DNA of 64,000 bases from an uncultured Paracoccaceae bacterium (GCA_947492585.1 CANLND010000003.1:1-64000); one strand, 5' to 3'. Shown: positions 1 to 8,140, counted from the stretch's first letter. Notes: generated from the sequence alone by a model not told the origin. Made by a program: numbers and translations.

Positions 1-99
1 CTGATCGCGCCTATCGCGATGGAAAACGGTCTGCGCTTTGCGATCCGCGAAGGCGGCCGCACCGTCGGCGCCGGCGTTGTGTCCAAAATCACTGAGTAA
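1..99 (+). CDS. tuf: Elongation factor Tu, C-terminal end (partial)
   Basis: The first 32 codons read as the end of domain III of EF-Tu, including the stretch [20 protein letters not shown] followed by VSKITE and TAA. This matches the very conserved C-terminus of bacterial EF-Tu, which delivers aminoacyl-tRNA to the ribosome as a GTP complex. The 5' part lies outside the window, so G-domain motifs cannot be checked. A hairpin terminator follows about 40 bases downstream, so this is the last gene of its transcript. Alphaproteobacteria often carry two tuf copies; the nearby tRNA-Trp suggests the copy usually found near secE-nusG. Confidence 0.97.
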   Translation: MIAPIAMENGLRFAIREGGRTVGAGVVSKITE

Positions 100-136
100 G
101 TTTAAGTTTCCAAAGGAAACTTAAATGAGTTCTTCG

Positions 137-165
137 AAAGGGCTGCCTTCGGGCGGCCCTTTTTC
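137..165 (+). terminator. Rho-independent terminator after tuf
   Basis: A GC-rich stem, AAAGGGC-T-GCC paired with GGC-G-GCCCTTT around a TTCG loop, is followed by a T run. It lies about 40 bases after the tuf stop codon. Confidence 0.9.
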
Positions 166-300
166 TATGACCCGGGCTAATACTTTCATCAGGACCTCAA
201 ACCGTTCTGGATTGCTTATGGAGCATCCAACCTGAAACGTCTTTTCTAACCATTTTGGGGGTCTATATAGGCAGTATTATTTTTTAGTTTTGGAAATTCG

Positions 301-906
301 ATGTTGCCTTTGTTGAAGCGCTTGGTGGCGCTTGGAGTTTTTGTCGTTGGGTTGCCGCTCTCGGTTGTTTTGAGCGGTGGACTGGTGGTGAAAGTCGTAG
401 AAACCCTTGTGTCAGACGAGGGACCGCCAATCAGACACGCGCTCCGCGATTTCACACCTGCACAGGCAGTTGGGCCCTTTGATGAGTTTGAGGTTTCGGG
501 CTGGTATCATGGGATCGCCGCGGAAATCGAGGTGAAAAGTGAAGACGGCAAGATGGCTTGGTTCTATGCCGTTATTCATGCTGAAAAAAACTATGCTACG
601 GGGCCACATATTATCTTTGGTACGAATGATCGCGATGACCTGGAGGGATATCTGAAGAAGGTTGAGGCGAACAAACGTGCTGTCGTCGTGCAGGGTTTTC
701 GAGATGCCTGGAGTGACTATTCGCGGGAAGTACAACGCGATCTCACGGCCAGGGGAATTGCGCTCGACGGTCCGGTCTATTACGCCTATCCCAGCTATCC
801 GACCAGAGCCGCAGCCCTTCGATTTCTTTGGAGTGTCGAGATTGCGACGCGCCTATTGCTTTGTTTCGGATTTGTCTGCTTTTGTATAATATGGCGTTCT
901 AAATAG
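301..906 (+). CDS. Hypothetical membrane-anchored protein
   Basis: I do not recognise this 201-residue protein. It has a hydrophobic N-terminal segment at about residues 5-30, which could be a signal anchor, a soluble central region of about 140 residues, and a second hydrophobic segment at about 178-195 ending in a short basic tail (WRSK). The central domain would therefore sit in the periplasm. The start is an ATG preceded by TTTTGGAAATTC, a weak Shine-Dalgarno match. Base composition is visibly more AT-rich than the flanking genes, which is compatible with recent acquisition. It is monocistronic, between the tuf terminator and a convergent acyltransferase gene. No catalytic motif is evident. 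Confidence 0.7.
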   Translation: MLPLLKRLVALGVFVVGLPLSVVLSGGLVVKVVETLVSDEGPPIRHALRDFTPAQAVGPFDEFEVSGWYHGIAAEIEVKSEDGKMAWFYAVIHAEKNYATGPHIIFGTNDRDDLEGYLKKVEANKRAVVVQGFRDAWSDYSREVQRDLTARGIALDGPVYYAYPSYPTRAAALRFLWSVEIATRLLLCFGFVCFCIIWRSK

Positions 907-937
907 CCTGACGTTACCAAGGTGCATTGTCGCATTC

Positions 938-1648
938 TTAATCAGGCTGCACCTCTGTCGAGGCGCGTGCCTGACCGACTGCGTGGTCCGCTTCATCGGT
1001 GATTTTGTCCAGCGCCCGCGACAGTTTGTGACGGAGGTGCGAAACTTCTTCGTCGCTGGGCTTGCGTGGCACGGTTTCTTGCCATTCCTCACACAGTAAA
1101 ACGCCGCTCGAAAAGGGCAGGGGCAGCATCTGTTTGTCCCAGGTTGGCAGTCTTAGAACTTTGCGCTCGGCAAAGGCCACAGTGAAGACGCGGCAACCGG
1201 TGCTGCGCGCCCATGTGATGGGCACGTCTGAACAGATACGGGCAGGACCGCGGGGACCGTCAGCGGCCAGCCCAATGGAGCAACCTGCCTTGGTGCGGCG
1301 CAATACTTCGCGCGACAGGGCCACATGGCGAGTGTGGCTGTGCATGGGAATCGTTTCAAATCCCAAACGCACCAGAATCTGCCCGGCCAGACGTCCGGCG
1401 CGTGCCCCTGAAGTCAGAGCGCAAATGCGTCCAAGAGAGGTATCAAATAAATAGGGCGCCATGATCAGGCGTTGATGCCACAGAACAAAGATCACCGGTT
1501 CACCCCGGCGTACGCAGGCATCCATCTCTTCAAAGCCAGTGCGTTGCCAACGTGAGGTGCGAAAGGCAAAGCGCACGTAAGCGGCCAAAACGCCCTCGAC
1601 GGCGCGATTGAAGCGGGGGCTGTCGGCGATTTTCTTTCGGAGGCTCAA
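938..1648 (-). CDS. DUF374 / lysophospholipid acyltransferase family protein
   Basis: This 236-residue protein is of the DUF374 type, related to the LpxL/PlsC acyltransferases that move acyl chains onto lipid A or glycerolipids at the inner membrane. The motif LWHQRL (residues 56-61) replaces the classical HX4D box, and AADGPRGPA (128-136) is the hallmark DUF374 glycine-rich motif. An amphipathic N-terminus (residues 15-30) suggests membrane association. The gene stands alone on the minus strand, upstream of (and divergent from) tRNA-Trp. Acceptor and donor specificity cannot be read from the sequence; a role in outer-membrane lipid modification is inferred from family membership only. Confidence 0.85.
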   Translation of the reverse strand: MSLRKKIADSPRFNRAVEGVLAAYVRFAFRTSRWQRTGFEEMDACVRRGEPVIFVLWHQRLIMAPYLFDTSLGRICALTSGARAGRLAGQILVRLGFETIPMHSHTRHVALSREVLRRTKAGCSIGLAADGPRGPARICSDVPITWARSTGCRVFTVAFAERKVLRLPTWDKQMLPLPFSSGVLLCEEWQETVPRKPSDEEVSHLRHKLSRALDKITDEADHAVGQARASTEVQPD

Positions 1649-1781
1649 GTCTTCGTTCCTTTTTGCACGTTCATAAAACAGCAGCAGGGATCAGGCTAGT
1701 GTTCTGACAGAAAGCCTTCCAATTGCTGCGATTTCCCTCTTGCCAGCCGGGGTGATGTGCCTTAGGAACACCGTCATTGTA

Positions 1782-1857
1782 GGGGTATAGCTCAGTTGGT
1801 AGAGCGACGGTCTCCAAAACCGTAGGTCCCGGGTTCGAGCCCTGGTGCCCCTGCCAT
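1782..1857 (+). tRNA. trpT: tRNA-Trp (anticodon CCA)
   Basis: A 76-nt cloverleaf with the CCA end encoded. The acceptor stem AGGGGTA pairs with TGCCCCT. The D arm contains AGCTCAGTTGGTAGAGC. The anticodon stem ACGGT/ACCGT encloses the loop CTCCAAA with anticodon CCA at 1815-1817. The T arm has GGTTCGAGCC, and the discriminator base is G, as expected for tRNA-Trp. In many proteobacteria this gene lies between tuf and secE-nusG, but here the next downstream gene is a minus-strand ABC permease. Confidence 0.97.
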
Positions 1858-1984
1858 TTTCAAAAAAATCAATGCTAAACTGATCCTGATGTTTTGGGAT
1901 ATGCTGCTCTTTTCGTTTCGAAAACGCGGCAGAGAATAGCTATGCGCCGGTCGATTTCTGGTGCTACTCGCACAGGGTATAAAA

Positions 1985-2026
1985 TGAAAAACCCCGCACA
2001 TATGGCTATGCGCGGGGGGTATTTTT
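1985..2026 (-). terminator. Bidirectional terminator between tRNA-Trp and the ABC operon
   Basis: The stem CCCCGC-A-CATA paired with TATG-CGCGGGG lies at 1992-2017. It is flanked on one side by TATTTTTT and on the other by an A-rich stretch that reads as T-rich on the minus strand. It sits 20-60 bases beyond the permease stop codon, so it most likely ends the minus-strand operon and can also stop plus-strand transcripts. Confidence 0.8.
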
Positions 2027-2046
2027 TGTGAAATGCGGATCAGAGA

Positions 2047-3564
2047 TCAGCGTTTGCCAGCTACAATCCGATCCAGGATCAGCGCACAGAAGAGGATCGC
2101 AAGACCTGCGAGGATACCTTGGCCCGCAGCGGCATATTGCAGCGCTTCCAGAACATCTTCACCCAAGCCCTTGGCGCCAATCAGCGAGGCAACCACAACC
2201 ATGGCCAGCGACAGCAGAATGGTCTGGTTGATACCTGCCATAATCGTGTTGCGGGCCAGTGGCAGCTCAACACGCCACAACAGGTAGCGAGGCGTTGCGC
2301 CAAAGGCGCGCGCGGCTTCGCGCACTGTTTCCGGCACCTGCTGCAGGCCCAGAACGGTAAAGCGGACCACAGGCGGGCTACCAAAGATCATGGTCGCAAC
2401 CACGCCAGCGGGCTTGCCCGAGCCGATGAAGGCCACAACCGGGATCAGATACACAAAGGATGGCATCGACTGCATGAAGTCCAAAATCGGACGCACGATC
2501 GAAAACACTTTTGGACGGCGTGCACAATACACCCCCAATGGGATCCCCAGCGTGATCGAAATCAGCGCAGCGGCGCCCAAGAGCGCGATGGTTGTCATCG
2601 CCTTTTCCCAGAAGTCCAGCAGACCCAGATATGCCAGAGCCGCACCGGTAAAGATCGCCACACGGGCCCCGGCGGACAGATAGGCCAGCATGATCACGAC
2701 CAAAGCCACAACAGGCCATGGGGTGTCCACGAGAACAACTTCGATCCAGTCCAGAAGGGTACGCATCCCAAATGTCAGGGTGTCAAAGAAACCGCGACCT
2801 GAGGTTTTGGTCCAGTCAAACACTGCCTGTACCCCGTCACCAACATTCAGACGCCAGTTGCGATCTGTAGGGAAGGTGTTCAGCAGGGAAATAGCGTCGG
2901 GCTGAGCGAACTTGATGGTGGTCAAGATGACAACCATACCTGTCAGAACCGAGGATATGAGCAGACGGGTTTGCGACCAGCCATGGGCGACGCTGCGGTC
3001 AGACCGCCAGCGGGCAAACTGTCCCTCCAACGTCCAGTTGGCGAGCGATGCTGTTGCTGCTTTGATCAGCAGCAGCAGTACGATACCAACCAGCAGGTAA
3101 ACAGTGCCGGTTGAATCGGCTGCCACAGCCGTTTCCTGAGCCTTTGCCAACGCGCTCTCGAGCGACTGGGCCGCGCGTTTCAGAGCATCCAAAGATGCGG
3201 CTCCGGATTGCTCCGCGGCGGCGATTTGCTGCTTGCGTAGTTCCAGCGTCTGCGCGATCTGGTCTGCGCGGGCACGGAAATCCCGGCCAAGGTCACCAAA
3301 CAGGCCAAGCCCGATTTGAATGTAGGCCATCACCTCAAAGAGCAATACGGTCAGGAACCAGCTCCAGAGGCCGCGTGCGCCAAACCAAATCGGCCCTAAC
3401 AGGCCAGCAGCCTTGTTAAAGGTGAACCGATAACCGGGGGCTTCCATCATATAGCCAAAGGTTGGCTTGTAATAGTCGCTGCTTTGCTCAACGAATTCGG
3501 TGATCAACCCGTCCAAACGTTCCTTGGTCTCGGGTTGGATTTTTTCTTTATCAACATGTTGCAT
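2047..3564 (-). CDS. proW: Betaine-type ABC transporter permease (ProW/OpuAB family)
   Basis: This 505-residue inner-membrane permease belongs to the glycine betaine/proline importer family. The C-terminal half carries the permease fold, with the EAA-loop signature EAARAFGATPRYLLWRVELP in the region that contacts the ATPase. It is much longer than classical ProW (about 350 residues) or OpuAB (about 280). The extra N-terminal 200 residues contain a membrane segment, a predicted coiled-coil stretch rich in E, Q, A and K (about residues 95-145), then another membrane segment. It is the last gene of a four-gene minus-strand operon, 12 bases after the ATPase gene. The substrate is a betaine-like quaternary amine by family; its exact identity is unknown. 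Confidence 0.93.
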   Translation of the reverse strand: MQHVDKEKIQPETKERLDGLITEFVEQSSDYYKPTFGYMMEAPGYRFTFNKAAGLLGPIWFGARGLWSWFLTVLLFEVMAYIQIGLGLFGDLGRDFRARADQIAQTLELRKQQIAAAEQSGAASLDALKRAAQSLESALAKAQETAVAADSTGTVYLLVGIVLLLLIKAATASLANWTLEGQFARWRSDRSVAHGWSQTRLLISSVLTGMVVILTTIKFAQPDAISLLNTFPTDRNWRLNVGDGVQAVFDWTKTSGRGFFDTLTFGMRTLLDWIEVVLVDTPWPVVALVVIMLAYLSAGARVAIFTGAALAYLGLLDFWEKAMTTIALLGAAALISITLGIPLGVYCARRPKVFSIVRPILDFMQSMPSFVYLIPVVAFIGSGKPAGVVATMIFGSPPVVRFTVLGLQQVPETVREAARAFGATPRYLLWRVELPLARNTIMAGINQTILLSLAMVVVASLIGAKGLGEDVLEALQYAAAGQGILAGLAILFCALILDRIVAGKR

Positions 3565-3576
3565 GGGTCAGTCTCC

Positions 3577-4626
3577 TCACGCCTGGCTTTGCTGAATAGC
3601 GCGCAGTAGACCGGCACGATCAATCACACCAACGGTTGCGCCGTCGTCTTGGACGCGGATCACACCGGGGCCGTCTACAGCCAGTTCCATCAAATCACTC
3701 AGGTCCATATCCGGGCGCGCGTTGCGCGCGTCAGATGGAACCTCACCGACAGCGGCGACGTACTCGTCAGGTTTACGCATGACCGAATGGGCAAAGATCA
3801 TGTTCAGTTTAGAAATACCGGCCACAAAATCCGCAACATAGTCATCAGCGGGATTCAGAATGATTTCTTCTGGTGTGCCGATCTGAACAATGCGCCCGTC
3901 CTTCATGATCGCGATCCGGTGGCCAATGCGGATGGCCTCGTCCAGATCGTGGGTGATGAACATGGTGGTCTTTTTCAGCTTGTGAGACAGTTCCATGAAC
4001 TGGTCTTGCAGCTGTTTACGGATCAGGGGGTCTAGTGCCGAGAAGGGTTCGTCCATCAGCAGGATTTCAGGATCTGATGCAATCGCGCGGGCCAGACCAA
4101 CACGTTGTTGCATGCCGCCCGAAAGCTCATGGGCGTATTTGTCTTCCCATCCGTTCAGTTCCACCAATTCCAGAACACGGTCCGCTTCTTCCCAGCGGCG
4201 GGCTTTGCCCGTGCCGCGAATTTCCAGCGGCATGGCAACGTTGTCGCGCACGGTGCGGTGTGGCATCAGGCCAAAGTTTTGAAATACCATCGCCACTTGA
4301 CGGTTGCGTAGGTCGCGCAGGCCGGGCGCGTCCAGACCCATGACGTCTACGCCGTCAATTTTGATGCTACCGGCGGTGGGTTCCAACAGTCGATTGACAT
4401 GGCGCACCAGTGTTGATTTCCCCGAGCCAGACAGGCCCATCACGCAGAATAATTCACCCCGTTCGATTTGAAAGCTGGCATCCGCGACGCCTACAACGCA
4501 GTTGAAGCGTTCCAGAACCTCGGCCTTACCCAGACCTTCTGCATGGATAGCTTTGAGCGCTTCGTCTGCGCGCGCTCCAAAAACCTTCCAGACGCCCTGT
4601 GCGTCAATTGCGATATCCTTTTCCAT
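3577..4626 (-). CDS. proV: Betaine-type ABC transporter ATP-binding protein (ProV family)
   Basis: A 349-residue ATPase that powers the importer. It has Walker A GLSGSGKST (64-72), signature LSGGMQQR (168-175), Walker B ILLMDEP (188-194) and the switch histidine in THDLDEA. A C-terminal regulatory tail follows from about residue 285, a CBS-like region as in ProV proteins. I chose the ATG at 4626 because GGGGA lies just upstream; an in-frame ATG at 4665 would add 13 residues but falls inside the loop of a strong hairpin. The neighbours are the binding-protein gene upstream and the permease gene 12 bases downstream. Confidence 0.93.
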   Translation of the reverse strand: MEKDIAIDAQGVWKVFGARADEALKAIHAEGLGKAEVLERFNCVVGVADASFQIERGELFCVMGLSGSGKSTLVRHVNRLLEPTAGSIKIDGVDVMGLDAPGLRDLRNRQVAMVFQNFGLMPHRTVRDNVAMPLEIRGTGKARRWEEADRVLELVELNGWEDKYAHELSGGMQQRVGLARAIASDPEILLMDEPFSALDPLIRKQLQDQFMELSHKLKKTTMFITHDLDEAIRIGHRIAIMKDGRIVQIGTPEEIILNPADDYVADFVAGISKLNMIFAHSVMRKPDEYVAAVGEVPSDARNARPDMDLSDLMELAVDGPGVIRVQDDGATVGVIDRAGLLRAIQQSQA

Positions 4627-4652
4627 CCGTTCCCCGTCGTGTATTGAAGTAA

Positions 4653-4679
4653 ACTCCGGCAACATGAAGTTGCCGGAGT
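4653..4679 (-). other. Intercistronic hairpin after the binding-protein gene
   Basis: A perfect 11-bp stem, ACTCCGGCAAC paired with GTTGCCGGAGT, encloses a 5-base loop between the binding-protein gene and proV. Only TTT follows on the minus strand, so it is a weak terminator at best. Such hairpins commonly stabilise the upstream mRNA or attenuate read-through, so that the binding protein is made in excess over the membrane components. Confidence 0.7.
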
Positions 4680-4700
4680 CATTGGATAAAGCTGAAGTGC

Positions 4701-5666
4701 TTATTTCAGGCCGAGCCAGGTGTCGACGATGTCGCCGTTGCTGGCGATCCAGTCGGATACCACACCATCAATTTCGTTGCCTTTCACGACAACTTCATAC
4801 GTCAGCTTGGACAGCTCAGCTGCGCTCATGTCGATGTTCGCCAAGAAGGCTGCAGCTGCCGGGTTACGTTCATTCAATGAGCTGGAGTAAGCCACGGTAA
4901 CCGTTTTCACGGGTTCACCGGTGCTGACGGAGGATTTGTTGTACCAATCCGCGTCCTGATCTGGCTGCACCATCTTGTAGGTCGCTGCGTCGTGCTCGGG
5001 CTCTTCCAGAATGGTCACGTCATACAGCGCGTGCACATAGTGTGGAGCGTAGCAGTAGAACGCGGCGCCTTTTTCCTGGTCCACCAGGTCTTTCAGACGT
5101 GAGTAGAATACGGTCTCGTCTTCGGTGGTTGGGGTCAGGAAGGTTTCGATACCATAGTCGCGCACGCGAACCTTAAAGGTGTTGGTCGAGGCCCAGCCCG
5201 ACGCACCAACCCAGACTTCGCCCATGCCATCACCATCACTGTCAAACAGCGCTTGGGCTTCGGGGGTCGCCAGGTCAAAGATCGACTTGATGTTGTGTTT
5301 TTCGACCATGTAGTTGGGCACGCAGATACCCGCGCGGCCTTCGTAGTTGCCCGATGACAGAGCAACAGATTTCTTTTCGTCTACATATTCATTGGTAAAC
5401 GAAGATTGGTTTGGCAGCCAGACGTCCGGATGGACGTCAATATCGCCGCGGCCACCGTCCATCGCAGCAAAGATCACCGCGTTGGCGCCGGGGGCGTAAC
5501 CTGCTTCGCTACCCAGACGGGTTTCAATCACTTGGCCGATGACACGGCTCATGATCTTTGCGCCCGGCCAGCTGGGTTCGCCTACATTTACTTTTTCTTG
5601 GGCCATGGCGCCGCCAGCTGCCAAGCTCAGTGCCAATGCGGATGTCAAAACTTTGATTGATTTCAT
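4701..5666 (-). CDS. Betaine-type ABC transporter substrate-binding protein (OpuAC family)
   Basis: A 321-residue periplasmic protein with a Sec signal peptide, cleaved probably after AMA (residue 22). Mature motifs typical of OpuAC/ProX proteins include VGEPSWPGAK, the DIDVHPDVWLPN segment and several tryptophans that could form the aromatic cage holding a quaternary ammonium group. It is the second gene of the operon, 34 bases after the DUF1989-GcvT gene and followed by a hairpin and proV. Family members bind glycine betaine, choline, carnitine, DMSP or similar osmolytes. Choice among these cannot be made from sequence alone; linkage to a demethylase-like enzyme suggests a catabolic rather than osmoprotective role. 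Confidence 0.92.
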   Translation of the reverse strand: MKSIKVLTSALALSLAAGGAMAQEKVNVGEPSWPGAKIMSRVIGQVIETRLGSEAGYAPGANAVIFAAMDGGRGDIDVHPDVWLPNQSSFTNEYVDEKKSVALSSGNYEGRAGICVPNYMVEKHNIKSIFDLATPEAQALFDSDGDGMGEVWVGASGWASTNTFKVRVRDYGIETFLTPTTEDETVFYSRLKDLVDQEKGAAFYCYAPHYVHALYDVTILEEPEHDAATYKMVQPDQDADWYNKSSVSTGEPVKTVTVAYSSSLNERNPAAAAFLANIDMSAAELSKLTYEVVVKGNEIDGVVSDWIASNGDIVDTWLGLK

Positions 5667-5700
5667 TATTTTCTCTCCTGTTGGATTGTTGAATGCGTCT

Positions 5701-8028
5701 TTATGCGCGTGCCCGCTTACGTTGCGGATCTATGAAAGGTGCATCTGTGACAGTGGCGGGCAGTCGTTTCATGTGTCCGTCCAGTTGTCCGATTTCGAGT
5801 TGCGTTCCTATGTCGGCATATTCAACTGCAAGGCGCGCCATTGCAATAGAGCGTTCCAGTGAAGGTGACCGTGTGGCCGAAGTAATCGTGCCAACCTGGC
5901 GCTCGCCGTGGAATATGGGGGTGCCGTGATGTGGAACATCGTCACAGTCTAGCAGCAGCCCTTTTAGAACGCGGCGAGGATCCTGCGCGTTTCGTTCCAG
6001 CGCTGCTTTGCCGGTGAATTTTTCTTTTTTCAGATCAACGGCAAAGCCAAGACCCGCTTCAAAGGCGTCGACGCCGGGTGCAAATTCTGCGTTTCCTGCG
6101 GCTAGACCGGCCTCAATGCGGATGATTTCCAGCGCAGCGGAGCCCATGGGTTTAATGCCGAACTCTTCCCCGGCCTCCATGATCGCATCCCAGACCTTTA
6201 GAGCGTCGGATTTTGCACAAAAGACCTCATAGCCCAATTCGCCGGTATAGCCCGAGCGCGACACCATGAAAGGCGCGCCATCGCGGTCATGCAGGCGTGC
6301 GACCGAGGCACCAAACCATTTCAGATGGTCGAGTTCGGGCACATTTGGCTGTGTAAAACAGATTTTGCGCATCAGATCGCGCGACTTGGGACCTTGGATT
6401 GCGAGGTTGGGCAGTGCGCCGCGCATATCGTGGATACGCACCTGTAGGTTCATCTCAGTAGCTAGTGCCTGCAAGGTGCGGCCGCTTTCCTCAGATCCGC
6501 AGCACCAGCGGAACAGGTGGTCGCCCAGACGGAACAAGGTGCCGTCATCGATAACCGAACCGCTTTCATCACAGAGCAACATATAGCTGCCGCGCCATAC
6601 TGAAATCTTTGAGATATTTCGGGTGGTTGCCAGCTGCAGAAGCTTTTCCGCATCCGGTCCCACAATATCGTACTTGCGCAGTCCGCTCATGTCCTGAACG
6701 GTGACGGCATTCCGGCACGCCCAGTATTCGCCCAGTGTCCCGTCGCCGGGGAAACTGACCGGCGCCCACAGATCTCGGGCCGGAGCAAAATGTTGCGTCA
6801 ATGGGGCCAAACGCGGGTGAAATGCGCTTTCCTGGCTGATCGACATGGGAGCGTCTTCCTTCTCGCGGTAGGCTACGGCGCGGCGGATCGGCGTATCTGG
6901 CCGGTAAATGCGCACGTGAATATCAGTGGGGTTCCATCCGTTGATCGGGTCCAGATCATCGGGGCAGGCGGTGGAAACACAGACCAGATCTTCCATCGCG
7001 CGCAAGGCGACATAGTCACCAGGACGCGAGTGGCTTTCATCGGTCATCATATGATGGGAATGGTGATCCACCCATGTATTCCAGAAAAAGTTAATCGCAG
7101 GCCACGCAGACCGGCGTTTAACGCCATAGGGGTCCAAGGCATGAGAAATGTTATCAGAGCAGTTTACATGTCCTGGGAAACCACGTTCTTCGTAGCCGCG
7201 CGCAGTGCAGGCTAGGCCAAAGGTGTCATGGCGGCCGCAGGTGTCCTGCAAAACGTTCATCAACGGGTTCATTTCGCGGTCGTAGAACTTGTCCATCAGG
7301 CCGGGGCCGGGAAAGGCACGGCCAACCATAGAGCGCGTGGCGGTGCTGTCGATCATCCATTCTTCGCCGCGGTCCAGACCATCGGCGCGCAGCGCCATGA
7401 AATCGGAACATTGCTGACCTTCGACATCGATGATCTGAAGCACTTCGCCTTGTTTTAGTTCATAGGCCATGCCCGTGCCGCGCTTCACAGTGAATTCATC
7501 ACGCGTGTCACCCAGAAGCGGCGGCAATAGGGGGGCAGATCCGATGTTGGGCTGATGAGAAACCATCAGCGACCCTTGGGAGGCGCAGTGCACCAGGTCC
7601 TGAGTAGAGGAGGGGCGGAACAGCCAAACGGTTACGGCAGCGCTTGATTTCAGAACCATGGGTTCATCTTGACCGCGCAAAGTGGCCGCAGCTATTGGCG
7701 CACTGACTTCGGCCCCATTGGCTGCCATCCAACCCTCCAACGCGTGCGCGTTGACCGAAGAGCGGTCCAACGACGTATCGGCGGTCAGATCCAACAGCTG
7801 CAACGCCGTGTTTCCGCGGTCATCAAAGGCAATCAGATGTGCAAAAGTCGTTTCGGTGAGGCCAAACAGGGAGATGAGATCGCCGTCTTTCAGGTCTAGG
7901 CGAAGACCTTCGCGGGGGGCGAGGGGGTGATTGTTTCCGGGGGCTTGTTTGGAAAACCCGGGGAAGCTTCGGGCGGGCGTGAAGAGCCCGATATTGCTGA
8001 AGTCGCGAAGGACTGCTGGACTGGACAT
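5701..8028 (-). CDS. DUF1989-GcvT fusion (aminomethyltransferase family) enzyme
   Basis: A 775-residue cytoplasmic protein with at least two domains. Residues about 180-375 are a DUF1989 domain (motifs GQQCSDF at 204-210, CGRHDTF at 274-280, CPDDLDPINGWNPTD at 365-379). Residues about 412-765 are a GcvT-type fold (NAVTVQDMSGLRKYDI, YTGELGYEVFC, EAGLAAGNAEF, VDLKKEKFTGKAAL), which in relatives binds tetrahydrofolate and accepts a one-carbon unit from N-methyl or aminomethyl substrates, as in the glycine cleavage T-protein, sarcosine/dimethylglycine enzymes and DmdA. The first 150 residues resemble a degenerate DUF1989-like half. Other DUF1989 proteins act in guanidine/urea metabolism as carboxyguanidine deiminase subunits. 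It is first in the operon with the betaine importer. I infer demethylation of the imported compound; the exact reaction is unknown. Confidence 0.85.
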   Translation of the reverse strand: MSSPAVLRDFSNIGLFTPARSFPGFSKQAPGNNHPLAPREGLRLDLKDGDLISLFGLTETTFAHLIAFDDRGNTALQLLDLTADTSLDRSSVNAHALEGWMAANGAEVSAPIAAATLRGQDEPMVLKSSAAVTVWLFRPSSTQDLVHCASQGSLMVSHQPNIGSAPLLPPLLGDTRDEFTVKRGTGMAYELKQGEVLQIIDVEGQQCSDFMALRADGLDRGEEWMIDSTATRSMVGRAFPGPGLMDKFYDREMNPLMNVLQDTCGRHDTFGLACTARGYEERGFPGHVNCSDNISHALDPYGVKRRSAWPAINFFWNTWVDHHSHHMMTDESHSRPGDYVALRAMEDLVCVSTACPDDLDPINGWNPTDIHVRIYRPDTPIRRAVAYREKEDAPMSISQESAFHPRLAPLTQHFAPARDLWAPVSFPGDGTLGEYWACRNAVTVQDMSGLRKYDIVGPDAEKLLQLATTRNISKISVWRGSYMLLCDESGSVIDDGTLFRLGDHLFRWCCGSEESGRTLQALATEMNLQVRIHDMRGALPNLAIQGPKSRDLMRKICFTQPNVPELDHLKWFGASVARLHDRDGAPFMVSRSGYTGELGYEVFCAKSDALKVWDAIMEAGEEFGIKPMGSAALEIIRIEAGLAAGNAEFAPGVDAFEAGLGFAVDLKKEKFTGKAALERNAQDPRRVLKGLLLDCDDVPHHGTPIFHGERQVGTITSATRSPSLERSIAMARLAVEYADIGTQLEIGQLDGHMKRLPATVTDAPFIDPQRKRARA

Positions 8029-8050
8029 TGATCTGATACCGAAATGGTAA

Positions 8051-8064
8051 TGTAACTGGTTACA
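8051..8064. promoter_or_regulatory. LacI-type operator 1
   Basis: TGTAACTGGTTACA, a near-perfect 14-bp dyad (central TG/CA asymmetry only) between the divergent fusion-enzyme and LacI genes. The motif has the typical shape of LacI/GalR operators, with two half-sites around a central pair. Confidence 0.8.
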
Positions 8065-8073
8065 AGAACCTGT

Positions 8074-8087
8074 TGTAACCAGTTACA
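8074..8087. promoter_or_regulatory. LacI-type operator 2
   Basis: TGTAACCAGTTACA is the exact reverse complement of operator 1, and the identity extends to 16 bases (8074-8089 against 8049-8064). The centres are 23 bp apart, close to two helical turns, which would allow side-by-side binding of two repressor dimers between the divergent promoters. Confidence 0.8.
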
Positions 8088-8140
8088 TTCGTCAAGGTTT
8101 TTCTGTTCACATCTTTCGGGGGATGGTAACAATCATTGCT

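Noticed and set aside
1858-1984. Possible integration (att) site downstream of tRNA-Trp
   Set aside because: No integrase gene, no direct repeat of the tRNA 3' end and no foreign island next to it were found.
1792-2001. Minus-strand frame ending in AGAPGLEPGTYGFGDRR over tRNA-Trp
   Set aside because: This is a well-known false protein that arises from antisense translation of tRNA genes.
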